This document shows, one piece after another, positions 16,579 to 25,052 of a DNA stretch of 64,000 nucleotides. This DNA comes from Singulisphaera sp. GP187. Its GTDB lineage: Bacteria > Planctomycetota > Phycisphaerae > Phycisphaerales > SM1A02. Numbering within the stretch: position 1 is the stretch's first letter; the number at the start of each line of letters is the position of its first letter. The notes under the pieces are model-generated. The model saw only the letters and a list, made by a program, of their open reading frames with translations, was not told where the DNA came from and made no database searches. The position numbers and the translations under genes were made by a program. The stretch spans positions 62,001-126,000 of the forward strand of contig CAMBMO010000003.1 of the NCBI GenBank assembly GCA_945868805.1. Reading direction: 5' to 3'.

Positions 16579-16606
16579 TTGACTCTATAAAAAGTGCCGG
16601 TACACT
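16579..16606 (+). promoter_or_regulatory. parB promoter (-35/-10)
   Basis: TTGACT at 16579-16584 and TACACT at 16601-16606 are separated by 16 bp, a good match to a housekeeping sigma-70 promoter. Transcription would start near 16613, just before the parS-like palindrome. The parB ATG at 16651 follows a strong AAAGGAG (16639-16645), so this gene, unlike several in the window, has a leader and a ribosome-binding site. Confidence 0.7.
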
Positions 16607-16618
16607 GATCGAAACACC

Positions 16619-16632
16619 GTTCCACGTGGAAC
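16619..16632. promoter_or_regulatory. parS: parS-like palindrome in the parB leader
   Basis: GTTCCACGTGGAAC is a perfect 14-bp palindrome that differs from the widely conserved parS core GTTTCACGTGAAAC only at the two symmetric T/C and A/G positions. It sits about 6 bp past the predicted parB transcription start, an ideal place for ParB nucleation and for repression of its own promoter. Identification as a true ParB target is inferred from sequence and location. Confidence 0.8.
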
Positions 16633-16650
16633 ATTACGAAAGGAGTCGTT

Positions 16651-17805
16651 ATGACAGAACCCCGCAAGGAATCAGCGGTTTCACAGTCGAAGCCAGTTCA
16701 GGTGCCGTCCAAACCAACAGTCGTCTCGAGGCTCGGTAGAGGACTTGGATCGTTGATTCCAGCTTCCCACACTCCCGCATTTACACAACCACCGAGAGAA
16801 CCTGCAGCGCCTAGGACGGTGGTAGTGACCGCGGAGCCGCCACCGAAGTCGAATGTTGGCGATCGACAGGCGATTCACGAGTCATCTGGAGCAACGGATC
16901 GGATGCCAGACCCGAAGCCGCACTCGGAACGTTCCACGGGGAACATTGCAGTGAAGCCAGCTGGAAGCACGATTACGATGGTTGTCGAGATGGAGCTTTC
17001 CTTCATCTCGCGCAATTCACGGCAACCACGCGAGAAGTTTGATGAACGGGCTATCAAGTCGCTGGCAGAATCGATCCGACAACACGGCTTGCTACAGCCG
17101 ATCGTTGTTCGCAAACTCAGAATTCCGGTTGGCGGCAAGACGCATGAATTGATCGCTGGGGAACGGAGATTGAGGGCGTTCGAGTTGCTCGGTCGTACAA
17201 CCGTTCCGGCGATTACGCGAGATGCTGATGAAGCACAATCGGCCGTCTTCGCGCTCATTGAGAATGTCCAGCGGGAAGACTTGAATCCGCTGGAGCGCGC
17301 TACCGCCCTCCAACGGTTGATAACTGAGTTCTCGTGGACACAACAGCAAGCAGCCGAAAAGGTCGGTCTTGATCGCGCGACGGTGGCAAATCTACTGCGG
17401 TTGAATGACCTCGATCCATTCTCAGCCGGATGTGTCCGTGAGGGTCGGCTTACTCAGGGTCACGCCAAAGCGCTCTTGGCGATAGAGAATGTCCAGGCAC
17501 GGCGAGCGCTGGGGGAGAGAGCACTGCACGACGAGTGGTCCGTTCGCCAGCTTGAACGAGAGGTACAGCGGGTGAAGTCCGCAACCAGTCTTGAGTCGCC
17601 ATCTATCCCCAATCCAACTCGGCGCGGGGCGGCACAGGTTGGCGACCTCGAAAGGCGACTTGGCAGTCACATTGGATCCAAGGTGAGAATTCGCAAGGGC
17701 CGGAAGTCCGGGAGCGGCACATTGTCCATCGACTTCTACTCGCTCGACCAATTCGACGGAATTCTAAACAAGCTTGGGTTCGATCCGAACAGTTTGACGT
17801 ACTAA
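16651..17805 (+). CDS. parB: ParB-family chromosome partitioning protein
   Basis: 384-residue CTP-dependent DNA clamp that loads at parS and spreads. The N-terminal 110 residues are low-complexity and Pro-rich, and begin with a ParA-interaction-like motif (RLGRGLGSLIP, residues 28-38). The ParB/Srx domain follows: RQPREKFDERAIKSLAESI, the CTP-binding motif GERRLRAF and ENVQREDLNPLE. The HTH domain has FSWTQQQAAEKVGLDRATVANLLRL and GRLTQGHAKALLAI, and a C-terminal dimerisation segment ends with SLDQFDGILNKLG. No parA lies next to it, which is unusual for a chromosomal parB. A parS-like site lies in its leader and a second, imperfect one inside the gene (16931-16944). Confidence 0.95.
   Translation: MTEPRKESAVSQSKPVQVPSKPTVVSRLGRGLGSLIPASHTPAFTQPPREPAAPRTVVVTAEPPPKSNVGDRQAIHESSGATDRMPDPKPHSERSTGNIAVKPAGSTITMVVEMELSFISRNSRQPREKFDERAIKSLAESIRQHGLLQPIVVRKLRIPVGGKTHELIAGERRLRAFELLGRTTVPAITRDADEAQSAVFALIENVQREDLNPLERATALQRLITEFSWTQQQAAEKVGLDRATVANLLRLNDLDPFSAGCVREGRLTQGHAKALLAIENVQARRALGERALHDEWSVRQLEREVQRVKSATSLESPSIPNPTRRGAAQVGDLERRLGSHIGSKVRIRKGRKSGSGTLSIDFYSLDQFDGILNKLGFDPNSLTY
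16931..16944. promoter_or_regulatory. Imperfect second parS-like site inside parB
   Basis: GTTCCACGGGGAAC differs from the palindrome at 16619-16632 at a single central base (T to G). Two near-identical 14-mers 312 bp apart are unlikely by chance. The block also encodes part of the linker ERSTGN between the N-terminal region and the ParB domain, so coding constraint alone does not explain it. Confidence 0.55.
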
Positions 17806-18272
17806 GTAAGTTATAGGACAAACAAATAGTACAACCATCACAAGTTCATTGAAGTCGATCATCAATCGGTGCGATTGGGAAGTGCGCAGACGCACATCCC
17901 ATGAAGAATCCAATCCAACCGAAGTCCGAGCAAGGCGATCGTCCGAATTTCAAACCCGCAATCGCTACGGAGATTTCGATCCAACACTTCGAGTCGCCGT
18001 GCGTTTCAGAGCCGATCGGAACAAGCGTCGCGAATTGGCAAGCAATGCTTCGACAAGTTCAGCATTCAGTCGGCGCGTGGGGGTGTGACCTTCTTGAGCT
18101 TCGCCGTGCCAATCGACTCGTTCCGTCTTGGGCGGGCAGGATTTCAACGACCGACCTTGATGATTGCGATTGATCGTAAGTCGCACGCGAAGTCACATAC
18201 GCTTGCGACTCGCGTGATGCGTTTGTCGCATCTATTGAAGTCACTTCATTACCCAACTCGAGAAAAATCATC
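17806..18272. other. 467-bp gap after parB with a doubtful small ORF
   Basis: No recognisable gene. An open frame on the plus strand at 17901-18173 could encode 90 residues (MKNPIQPKSEQ...), with a weak Pro/Gln-rich start and no convincing Shine-Dalgarno sequence; minus-strand frames of similar size overlap it, so I do not call any of them. An inverted repeat AGTCGCA/TGCGACT (18179-18185 and 18204-18210) lies about 60 bp before the YceI start and could be an operator or a stem-loop. Confidence 0.4.
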
Positions 18273-18986
18273 ATGAGTATCGAATCTATTTGCTCTGTGC
18301 TTCACCCTTGGCATCTGACCCGGTGTCGTTCGTTCGTTTCGATCAGCGCGCTCATCACCACCGCACTCTTGCTTGGAATGGGCTTCGCATCGACTCAAGC
18401 GGCAACATCGCCGAAAGCCGCGGTTCCCACGCAGAGCACTCCATCGTCAACATTCGAAATCGACGACACGCATTCGATGGCACTCTTCCGAGTCCAACAC
18501 CTCGGCGCTGGTCGGTTCTGGGGACTCATCCATGATGTCAGTGGAGCGGTGCAATATGTTCCCGAGACATCGATCTCGATGACTGTCTCGATTAAGACAG
18601 AGAGCATCGACACCAACAACGCGAAGCTCGATCGACATCTGAAGAGCCCAGACTTTTTCAATGCGGTGGAATTTCCAACGATGAATTTCGTCAGCACAAG
18701 CTCGAAGCGGATGGACGACGGACGATTCGAGGTCAGCGGAGATCTCACCATCCGAGGCGTGACGAAACAAGTCACAGTTCCATTCGAGTGCTCAGCGATT
18801 TCGAATATTGGCGGGGTGACTCGTGCCGGCTTCGAAGCGACCTTCAACATAAATCGCAGCGAGTTTGGAGTGACCTACGGAGTCGAGAAAAAGACACTCG
18901 GCGACGAGACTCGAGTTATCGTTTCAATCGAGGGTGTTCAAACAGATCCAGCAGGGGAAGAGGCAAAGGCAGCGAACCCTAGATAG
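18273..18986 (+). CDS. YceI-family periplasmic lipid-binding-like protein
   Basis: 237-residue exported YceI-domain protein (lipocalin-like barrel that binds isoprenoid or other lipids). The N-terminus has a hydrophobic segment FVSISALITTALLLGMGFA ending near TQAA, an expected signal-peptidase site. Domain signatures: FEIDDTHSMALFRVQHLGAGRFWGL at the start of the barrel, then DRHLKSPDFFNAVEFPTMNF, GDLTIRGVTKQVTVPF, and NINRSEFGVTYGVEKKTLGDETRV. Typical family length is about 190 plus signal peptide; the last 15 residues form a charged tail. The start is the ATG at 18273. It stands alone, convergent with xylA. Confidence 0.93.
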   Translation: MSIESICSVLHPWHLTRCRSFVSISALITTALLLGMGFASTQAATSPKAAVPTQSTPSSTFEIDDTHSMALFRVQHLGAGRFWGLIHDVSGAVQYVPETSISMTVSIKTESIDTNNAKLDRHLKSPDFFNAVEFPTMNFVSTSSKRMDDGRFEVSGDLTIRGVTKQVTVPFECSAISNIGGVTRAGFEATFNINRSEFGVTYGVEKKTLGDETRVIVSIEGVQTDPAGEEAKAANPR

Positions 18987-19027
18987 TTTCGGAATCCGTT
19001 TCTGTCACGTCATGCTTTTCGCGCTTG

Positions 19028-20353
19028 TCATGCTCGAGATCGCGCGAAGATGACATCGTTAAGGAGTGCTTCAAGCATCTCTTGACGCCCGGAATAGACA
19101 GTTGGATTCGTCAATTCACCCGCACGCTGCGCGCACTGAGTGAGTGTGAGCTTGCCCGCCGCAATCTCGACGCCGAGCGCTGTTGACCAGGAGGCGTATC
19201 GCTCGCGAACAAATTGAGCGAGCCTTCCATCGGTTCGAATTCGCGCGGCAGCCTTCAGCCCGAATGCGAACGCATCCATTCCAGCGGCGTGCGCAAGAAA
19301 GAGATCAATCGGTTCGGGACTCTCTCGTCGTCGTTTCGCGTCGAAGTTCAGACCGCCGCGCACGAATCCACCCATCGCGAGCACCGCGAGCATGATCTGC
19401 GTGGTGAGATACAAGTCCGTTGGGAATCGATCCGTGTCCCATCCAAGGCCGGGCGTTCCCATATTGGCATCGACCGATCCGAGCGAGTTCGCAGCGATCG
19501 CCACAGTCATTTCGTGCTCCATTGAGTGCCCGGCGAGTGTCGCGTGGTTTGTCTCCAGATTCAATTTGAATCTCCCGAAGAGATCAAATTCTCGCAAGAA
19601 GTTCAAGGTCGATTCGGCATCGCTGTCGTACTGATGCGTGGATGGCTCATGCGGCTTCGGTTCGATGAGAAGGTCGCCCTTGAATCCGATGCTCTGCGCA
19701 TGATCGGCAGCGAGGTGCAGAAAACGCGCGAGGTTTCTGCGTTCACGGGAGAGGTCGGTGTTGAGGAGGGTGGTATATCCCTCTCGACCTCCCCAGAAGA
19801 CATAGCCCTCGCCACCGAGCGCCATCGTGACCTCCATTGCTTTTCGAACCTGCGATGCGGCGAAGAGGAATGAATCGACCGACGGACTCGTTGCCGCGCC
19901 GTGCATATATCGAGGATGCGAAAAGAGATTCGCAGTTCCCCACAGAAGGCCGATGCCACGCTCCCGTTGTAATGCAGCGACATGCAAGACGAGCGCGTCG
20001 AGGTTCTTCTCTGACTGCGCGATCGTGGCGCCTTCTGGCGCGAGGTCGCGGTCGTGGAAGCACCAACGACCAATCTGGCATTTGGTCAGGAATTCAAAGA
20101 ATGCATCCGCACGACGCTTGGCGTTGTCGAGGGATTCACTGCCATCGTCCCAAGGAGTTTGCGCCGTTGGAGCGCCGAATGGATCTGCCAGTCCATTGCG
20201 CATCGTGTGCCAGTAGCACGCCGCGAATCGAAGGTGCTCGCGCATCGGACGACCCTCGACGACTTCATCAGCGTCGTAGTGGCGAAACGAAAGCGAGTTC
20301 TTGGACTCGACCCCTTCATACTTCAGCGCAGCGATGTCGGGGAAGGATTGCAT
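19028..20353 (-). CDS. xylA: Xylose isomerase
   Basis: Interconverts D-xylose and D-xylulose (also glucose/fructose) in the cytoplasm with two divalent metals. 441 residues from the ATG at 20353, matching class II enzymes such as E. coli XylA (440). Active-site signatures: catalytic His and Asp in [29 protein letters not shown]; metal ligands in [44 protein letters not shown]; and [13 protein letters not shown]. No xylulokinase or xylose transporter is nearby. Its 5' end overlaps the 3' end of the upstream membrane-protein gene by 38 bp, so it probably belongs to the same minus-strand transcript as lepB, the EamA-like gene and that gene. Confidence 0.97.
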   Translation of the reverse strand: MQSFPDIAALKYEGVESKNSLSFRHYDADEVVEGRPMREHLRFAACYWHTMRNGLADPFGAPTAQTPWDDGSESLDNAKRRADAFFEFLTKCQIGRWCFHDRDLAPEGATIAQSEKNLDALVLHVAALQRERGIGLLWGTANLFSHPRYMHGAATSPSVDSFLFAASQVRKAMEVTMALGGEGYVFWGGREGYTTLLNTDLSRERRNLARFLHLAADHAQSIGFKGDLLIEPKPHEPSTHQYDSDAESTLNFLREFDLFGRFKLNLETNHATLAGHSMEHEMTVAIAANSLGSVDANMGTPGLGWDTDRFPTDLYLTTQIMLAVLAMGGFVRGGLNFDAKRRRESPEPIDLFLAHAAGMDAFAFGLKAAARIRTDGRLAQFVRERYASWSTALGVEIAAGKLTLTQCAQRAGELTNPTVYSGRQEMLEALLNDVIFARSRA

Positions 20354-21221
20354 CGGCGCGAGTGTACGGAAGCCGCTCGCGATGATCGATCGCCTCTTGC
20401 CTTTGAACACATGCAATGACGCTCCACGCGCACACGATGATGACGCAGAGAAAGCTTGCACCGGCAAGCAATCCCAGTCGGGAACTTCGCGAGAACGAGA
20501 GTGTCGTGACTGTCATCAACAATGGTGAAAGCGCGACGAACCAGAATGAGGCAGTCGAGTGGTCTGAATCTCCGCGATAGGCGGATCCATAGACCGCGAT
20601 GGCGAGTGACATCGTTGTCATCGAAGTCGCAAAGGCGGTTCCCCCAGTGAATCCAGGACCGAACCAGGTGAAGGTTCCGCACGCGAGCGCGGTTGCACCG
20701 AGCGCACTCGCGAGGAGCGCAACTTTCATCGATCCGATGACTGCGAGCATCGTTGCAAGAGACAACATCGCGCTCCCGAGTGCGATTGTCGTGAGCGCGG
20801 GAGCGCGATTCATCGGGTGACGGATCGCGATGGAGAGCAATCCAGCGACGAGCGCGATCATCGCTCGAAATGCGATGCCGTCGTGTCCTGGAAACTGAAG
20901 GCTCAAGATGGCAAGGAACGCCGCCGTCGCAGACACCACCAATTTGCCACGACCGAGTGCCGAGACCACTCCAACGATCGCGCTCGCAGGAAGCAATCCG
21001 TACCAGCGCTGGTCAAAGGTCCACAGCCCGACGCTCTCGGTGGCGTGAAGTGAGAGTGCCGTGACCGCTGTCACGGTGAGAGGAGCCGTCCATGCCGCGA
21101 CTCTCCTTCGAGGTTCGACGCACCACGGCATTCTGGGGATGAGCAGAAGGACGGTCGCCCCGACGACCGGAAGGAGGACAGGCTCGGCGATGAATTCGAC
21201 CATGCCACCGAGGCCGCTCAT
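20316..21221 (-). CDS. Polytopic membrane protein of unknown function
   Basis: 301-residue very hydrophobic protein with about nine membrane segments ([100 protein letters not shown]). I recognise no family. Its ATG at 21221 shares one base with the stop of the EamA-like gene (TGATG), a clear sign of translational coupling, so the two may work together. At the other end it overlaps xylA by 38 bp. Confidence 0.6.
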   Translation of the reverse strand: MSGLGGMVEFIAEPVLLPVVGATVLLLIPRMPWCVEPRRRVAAWTAPLTVTAVTALSLHATESVGLWTFDQRWYGLLPASAIVGVVSALGRGKLVVSATAAFLAILSLQFPGHDGIAFRAMIALVAGLLSIAIRHPMNRAPALTTIALGSAMLSLATMLAVIGSMKVALLASALGATALACGTFTWFGPGFTGGTAFATSMTTMSLAIAVYGSAYRGDSDHSTASFWFVALSPLLMTVTTLSFSRSSRLGLLAGASFLCVIIVCAWSVIACVQRQEAIDHRERLPYTRADAILPRHRCAEV

Positions 21222-22150
21222 CAGGAATCTTGCTCGCGACGGTTCGACAATTGGCGAGTCGTATCGATTTCGGGACGTCGTGCGATGTGCCTGCGTAGTC
21301 CAGTGACCGTTGCGACAAGTGCGCCTGCGAGCATCAAGATCGCTCCAACCCATTTGCGCGGATCAAACGATTCGTGCGTCCAGATCGATCCGGAGAATTC
21401 CGCGAAGACTGATTCCAACGACAGAATGATCGCCGCATGCGATGGCGGTGCAGAAGTTTGCGCAAGCACTTGAAGCGTGAATGCGATCCCAATCGAGAAG
21501 ACAGCAGAAAAGATGATCGCCCCTGATCCAATTGAGAGCGCCTCGACTGACACAGGCTCGATACTCAGTGCGATGATCAACGCGGAAACTCCGGTCACTG
21601 AAAACTGCACCAGCGCAATGCCGAGCGGATCGCCTCGCCTCGCGGCCCATCCGATGACATGCACATGTGCGGCCCACGCGATTGCGCAGCCGAGCAGATA
21701 CCAGAATCCAGATGTGAGGCGGTCGTTTCCATGCACACAGAGAAACCAGAGTCCAGCGATGGCGAGTGCGGTGCCGATCCAAACGCGCAGACTCACGCGC
21801 TGTCCCCAGAGCAGACCAAGGAGTGGCGTCCATATGACATAGGTCCCTGTCACGAATCCCGCGGTGCCGGGTGTCTCAGACTCCATTGCGATCTGTTGAA
21901 GCGAACTCGCGATGAGCATCGCGCTCGCAGCCGCGGTACCACCGATGATCGTCGCACGAGTGAACGGAATTCGCCGCCAGAGAATGAACGGGAGTATCAG
22001 TAATGCGCCAAGCAAAAACCGCGACGCATTGAATGTGAATGGCATGCCACCCATCTCTTGCGCGGCGATGCGCTGTGCCACGAATCCCGCTCCCCAGAGC
22101 ACAGCGGCGACGAAGAGGAAACCATCGGCGACTGGGACAGAAATGCGCAA
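21221..22150 (-). CDS. EamA/DMT-family transporter
   Basis: 309-residue inner-membrane protein of the drug/metabolite transporter superfamily, with the two-repeat EamA architecture of about ten helices. Seen: first repeat FLFVAAVLWGAGFVAQRIA and NASRFLLGALLILPFILWRR; loop GTAGFVTGTYVIWTPLLGLLWGQR; second repeat GFWYLLGCAIAWAAHVHVIGWAAR and SLESVFAEFSGSIWTHESF, then RKWVGAILMLAGALVATV. Substrate unknown; relatives export amino acids or metabolites. Start is probably TTG at 22150, 15 bp after the lepB stop, which suggests coupling. Confidence 0.88.
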   Translation of the reverse strand: MRISVPVADGFLFVAAVLWGAGFVAQRIAAQEMGGMPFTFNASRFLLGALLILPFILWRRIPFTRATIIGGTAAASAMLIASSLQQIAMESETPGTAGFVTGTYVIWTPLLGLLWGQRVSLRVWIGTALAIAGLWFLCVHGNDRLTSGFWYLLGCAIAWAAHVHVIGWAARRGDPLGIALVQFSVTGVSALIIALSIEPVSVEALSIGSGAIIFSAVFSIGIAFTLQVLAQTSAPPSHAAIILSLESVFAEFSGSIWTHESFDPRKWVGAILMLAGALVATVTGLRRHIARRPEIDTTRQLSNRREQDS

Positions 22151-22165
22151 GGATTCAATCCAGGT

Positions 22166-23797
22166 CTAGCGAATGAATCTCAGCCGACCAAAGTCTGGGA
22201 TGAACGCTCGACCGCCACGGGACATCGCCAATGGCGCGGGGAAATAAACAGACCACGCCTTGCCGATCACGAGGTCGCTCGGTACGACGAATGGATTGTC
22301 GTTGTCGATCTCACGCGCGACGAGCGGGTGGGGTCTTCCCCAGAGTCTCGAATCTTTGCTTGCTCCGCTATTGTCGCCAAACATCACATATTCGCCAGGT
22401 TGAACCCGCGAAAGATTGGTTGGATTGGTGGCGAACGCCAACCCCGCGATCGCCGGTCCGTTCGTTGGGAACTGATTGTTCGCGCTCAGAAAATCTGGGC
22501 GGTAGTAGAGGTCGCGCTTGACCTCGACGCGCCGAAGCGTAAATGGCGAACCCTCGAACTTCCAGTGAATGGCCGTGGGACTCGGGCGCTGCCCCATGGG
22601 ATTCGCGAGGACATGTTCGAGCGTTCTTCCAAAGTGCGAGGCGAGCAATCGCTTGACCGGTCCGCCAAGGTCGTACTGAAGAGCGACAATGCGCTCTCCG
22701 TTCATGAACACGGACAATTCTTGATCGACATGCCAGAATTCCAGCAAGGTTGGCTCGGACCAACTCGTCACGTCTCTCGCAGGTAATCCAAATGGAGCGT
22801 CTGCCGTGGCGATGACTTTTTGCGATTCAGCTTCGGTCACCGAGAGCCGTGCGCGTCCGAGTTCGAGGTCAAACTTGATCAAGAGCCCGCGAGCCGAAAG
22901 TTCGAGGGTCGTTCGAAATGTCGTCGGATCCTGGATCTGAATCGCAGCGGCGATACTGAGATCGGCGGTCGGAAATGTCGGGATTTCACGACGGTAGACG
23001 TTGTACGCATTCCAGTCGTCGAGTGGCACAATGTCGTTGGACCAAGTGAGCGAGGCTTGCGCCGATTGCTCCCATGTCCATGCGCGGTCGCCTCGAATGT
23101 CCCAACCGTTCGAGGCGATCCACGGCGCACCTGCCCAACGCTGCCGCAGAGCGGACTCGAGACGCGCAATATCGGATGGCTGAAAGTCGCTGTCGTACAC
23201 GGGTTGCCAGACCGCGCGCTGGATGTACTCGGGTTTGCGCTCGATTCTGAGGTCGTCTGCATTCGCGGTGATGGGTCCAGTGAAAATATCTCCATCGGAA
23301 ATCAGCAGAGTTTCGTCGGGCATCCCGATGAGTCTCTTGATGTAGTAAACGGCTTCACCCACGGGGTCAGTCGGATTCTTGAAGACAACGACATCCCAAC
23401 GCTTCGGCAGTGTGAACGGAAAAAGATATTTCAAGACGAGCACACGGTCGCCCATGCGACCTTCAGCCGCGAGCTCTTCGTTGGGGATCTTCACAAGCGG
23501 TTGCTCGCGGCTGATCATCGGATCGAAGATCGGTCGATCGCCGCGCATCTTGTTCATCGCGGTCATGAGCACTTCAGCGTTGTCGGCGGAATACTCGTAT
23601 CCAGTGGCAGGACTTCGAAGACGAACATGCGCTCCCATCAGAGTCGGCGCCATCGATCCAGTTGGAATGACGAATCCTTCAAGGATGAATCCGCGGAATG
23701 CCATCGCGAAGACGAAGGCAACGATGAGCGATTGCAATGTGTCGATGATGCCGCTCGTGGACTGTGGCGCGAGCTCCGGCGCGCGAGTGGAGGTCAT
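22166..23797 (-). CDS. lepB: Signal peptidase I with a large internal insertion
   Basis: Membrane-bound Ser/Lys peptidase that removes Sec and Tat signal peptides. N-terminal helix LIVAFVFAMAFRGFILEGF; catalytic Ser48 in PTGSMAPTL; general-base Lys123 in GDRVLVLKYLF; closing box MFGDNSGASKDSRLWG near residue 495. At 543 residues it is about twice the usual size. The extra material (about residues 170-440) includes a beta-rich block, LSIAAAIQIQDPTTFRTTLELS to LEFWHVDQELSVFMNGERI, which looks like a concanavalin/LamG-like jelly roll. Such enlarged signal peptidases are seen in planctomycetes; the role of the insert is unknown. It leads a run with the EamA-like gene. Confidence 0.93.
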   Translation of the reverse strand: MTSTRAPELAPQSTSGIIDTLQSLIVAFVFAMAFRGFILEGFVIPTGSMAPTLMGAHVRLRSPATGYEYSADNAEVLMTAMNKMRGDRPIFDPMISREQPLVKIPNEELAAEGRMGDRVLVLKYLFPFTLPKRWDVVVFKNPTDPVGEAVYYIKRLIGMPDETLLISDGDIFTGPITANADDLRIERKPEYIQRAVWQPVYDSDFQPSDIARLESALRQRWAGAPWIASNGWDIRGDRAWTWEQSAQASLTWSNDIVPLDDWNAYNVYRREIPTFPTADLSIAAAIQIQDPTTFRTTLELSARGLLIKFDLELGRARLSVTEAESQKVIATADAPFGLPARDVTSWSEPTLLEFWHVDQELSVFMNGERIVALQYDLGGPVKRLLASHFGRTLEHVLANPMGQRPSPTAIHWKFEGSPFTLRRVEVKRDLYYRPDFLSANNQFPTNGPAIAGLAFATNPTNLSRVQPGEYVMFGDNSGASKDSRLWGRPHPLVAREIDNDNPFVVPSDLVIGKAWSVYFPAPLAMSRGGRAFIPDFGRLRFIR

Positions 23798-23876
23798 GGT
23801 TGGCGAATCCTAACAAGGAGGGGAGTAGGATCAGAAGATCCGAGAAGGAAGTGATGCTGCGATTCCGATGGCAATG

Positions 23877-23924
23877 GCTCCGCAACTCGCGCGGGAGGCT
23901 TTTCGACGGCCTACACGGTTTGCG
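23877..23924 (+). repeat. Copy 2 of the 48-bp dispersed repeat
   Basis: Same orientation and 44/48 bases identical to 10332-10379; the four differences are at element positions 23, 24, 36 and 38. It lies in the 251-bp gap upstream of lepB and downstream of the ricT-like gene. The remainder of that gap has no recognisable gene. Confidence 0.8.
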
Positions 23925-24048
23925 TGTTCCGTGGCGCTATCGCGTGCCCTGCATTGGCCTTCGCCTGCCTTCAGTTGGTCCGCTTGACCCGAGATGCACT
24001 CCACGTTGATCCAGTCGCTTGTAGATCTTGTATCCGACGCCCGTCTGT

Positions 24049-25050
24049 CTAGTTTTGCGGATTCTTTGGCTTGTTGCTCGGCGGGTCGGTCTTCGGCACG
24101 ACCTTCACATCTTCGATTGGATAGGCAAAGTCATGACCGTTCGATTCCAATCGCACCAAGACAAGTTGCACGAGAATGCGTGCTTCGATCACCGTTCCGC
24201 GTCCATCGGGTGTCTCGACAACGGATTTCACCTTTGGCATTCGCTTGGAGAGCGTCTCGTACGTCTCGTCCTCATAGCGCAGGCAGCACATAAGTCGCCC
24301 GCAACGACCGCTGATCTTCATCGGGTCGAGCGTCGCCTTCTGCAACTTTGCGCTCTTGATCGAAATCGGCTTCAGCACTTTGAGAAAATTCTTGCAGCAA
24401 CAATGCTGTCCACACTTCTCGTAATCCGCAACGAGTCGGGCCTCGTCGCGTGCGCCCACCTGCCGAAGTTCGATGCGTGCCGAGAATCTCGTGGCAAGCG
24501 TCTTGAGCAAATCGCGGAAGTCGACCCGATCTTCGCTCAGGTAGTAAATCGTCAGCACCTCGCGCCCAAAGATCGGCTCGACTGCGACAAATTTCATCGC
24601 GAGTCCGCTGGAGTTCAGGATTTCCTTCGCTGGTGGTCCCATCGTCGCCGCCTCCGACTGAACGATGTTCCACTGCTCGATGTCTTGCGCCGTCGCGACG
24701 CGGAGGATTCGGCCTTCGTTGTGGAATGGATAGTCGCGACCGCCCGAGTTCTCGATGTATTCAAGAACTTCTTGGCGCGAGACACTCTTCGAACAGCCTG
24801 AGTTCGAGCAGACAGTCGTGAGCATCTCGACCAACTCGGTGCCACGGTGCGTATGCGCGATCAACTTCGTACCACATCCAGGCTTCGCGCCTCCCTCGTA
24901 TGGGTACTCCGCAATCCACTTCATCCGACCGCCTCGAATGACGATCGAGGTCGGAGACTTCAGCTTTGCGTATGCCTCTGCCTCGGTCTCGAGGGTGCGA
25001 AACTGTGGGTCAGCATCGCGTTCGAAGATTGGCAGGGGTTGGATCGACAT
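24049..25050 (-). CDS. ricT: PSP1/RicT-family protein (YaaT-like)
   Basis: 333-residue cytoplasmic protein whose core matches the PSP1 domain of B. subtilis RicT (YaaT), part of the Ric complex that affects RNase Y activity and phosphorelay. Seen: GTELVEMLTTVC, the cysteine-rich centre CGQHCCCKNFLKVL, and ISGRCGRLMCCLRYEDETYE, a hallmark of the family and a probable Fe-S or metal site. The first 70 residues are variable, with another Cys pair near 105-115. The last 30 are Pro/Lys-rich. The gene starts 2 bp after the der stop, so the two form an operon. RicA/RicF partners are not visible here. Confidence 0.88.
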   Translation of the reverse strand: MSIQPLPIFERDADPQFRTLETEAEAYAKLKSPTSIVIRGGRMKWIAEYPYEGGAKPGCGTKLIAHTHRGTELVEMLTTVCSNSGCSKSVSRQEVLEYIENSGGRDYPFHNEGRILRVATAQDIEQWNIVQSEAATMGPPAKEILNSSGLAMKFVAVEPIFGREVLTIYYLSEDRVDFRDLLKTLATRFSARIELRQVGARDEARLVADYEKCGQHCCCKNFLKVLKPISIKSAKLQKATLDPMKISGRCGRLMCCLRYEDETYETLSKRMPKVKSVVETPDGRGTVIEARILVQLVLVRLESNGHDFAYPIEDVKVVPKTDPPSNKPKNPQN

Positions 25051-25052
25051 CC

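Noticed and set aside
17901-18173. Possible 90-codon gene after parB
   Set aside because: No Shine-Dalgarno, no recognisable motif, and competing frames on both strands; kept only as a note in the gap entry.
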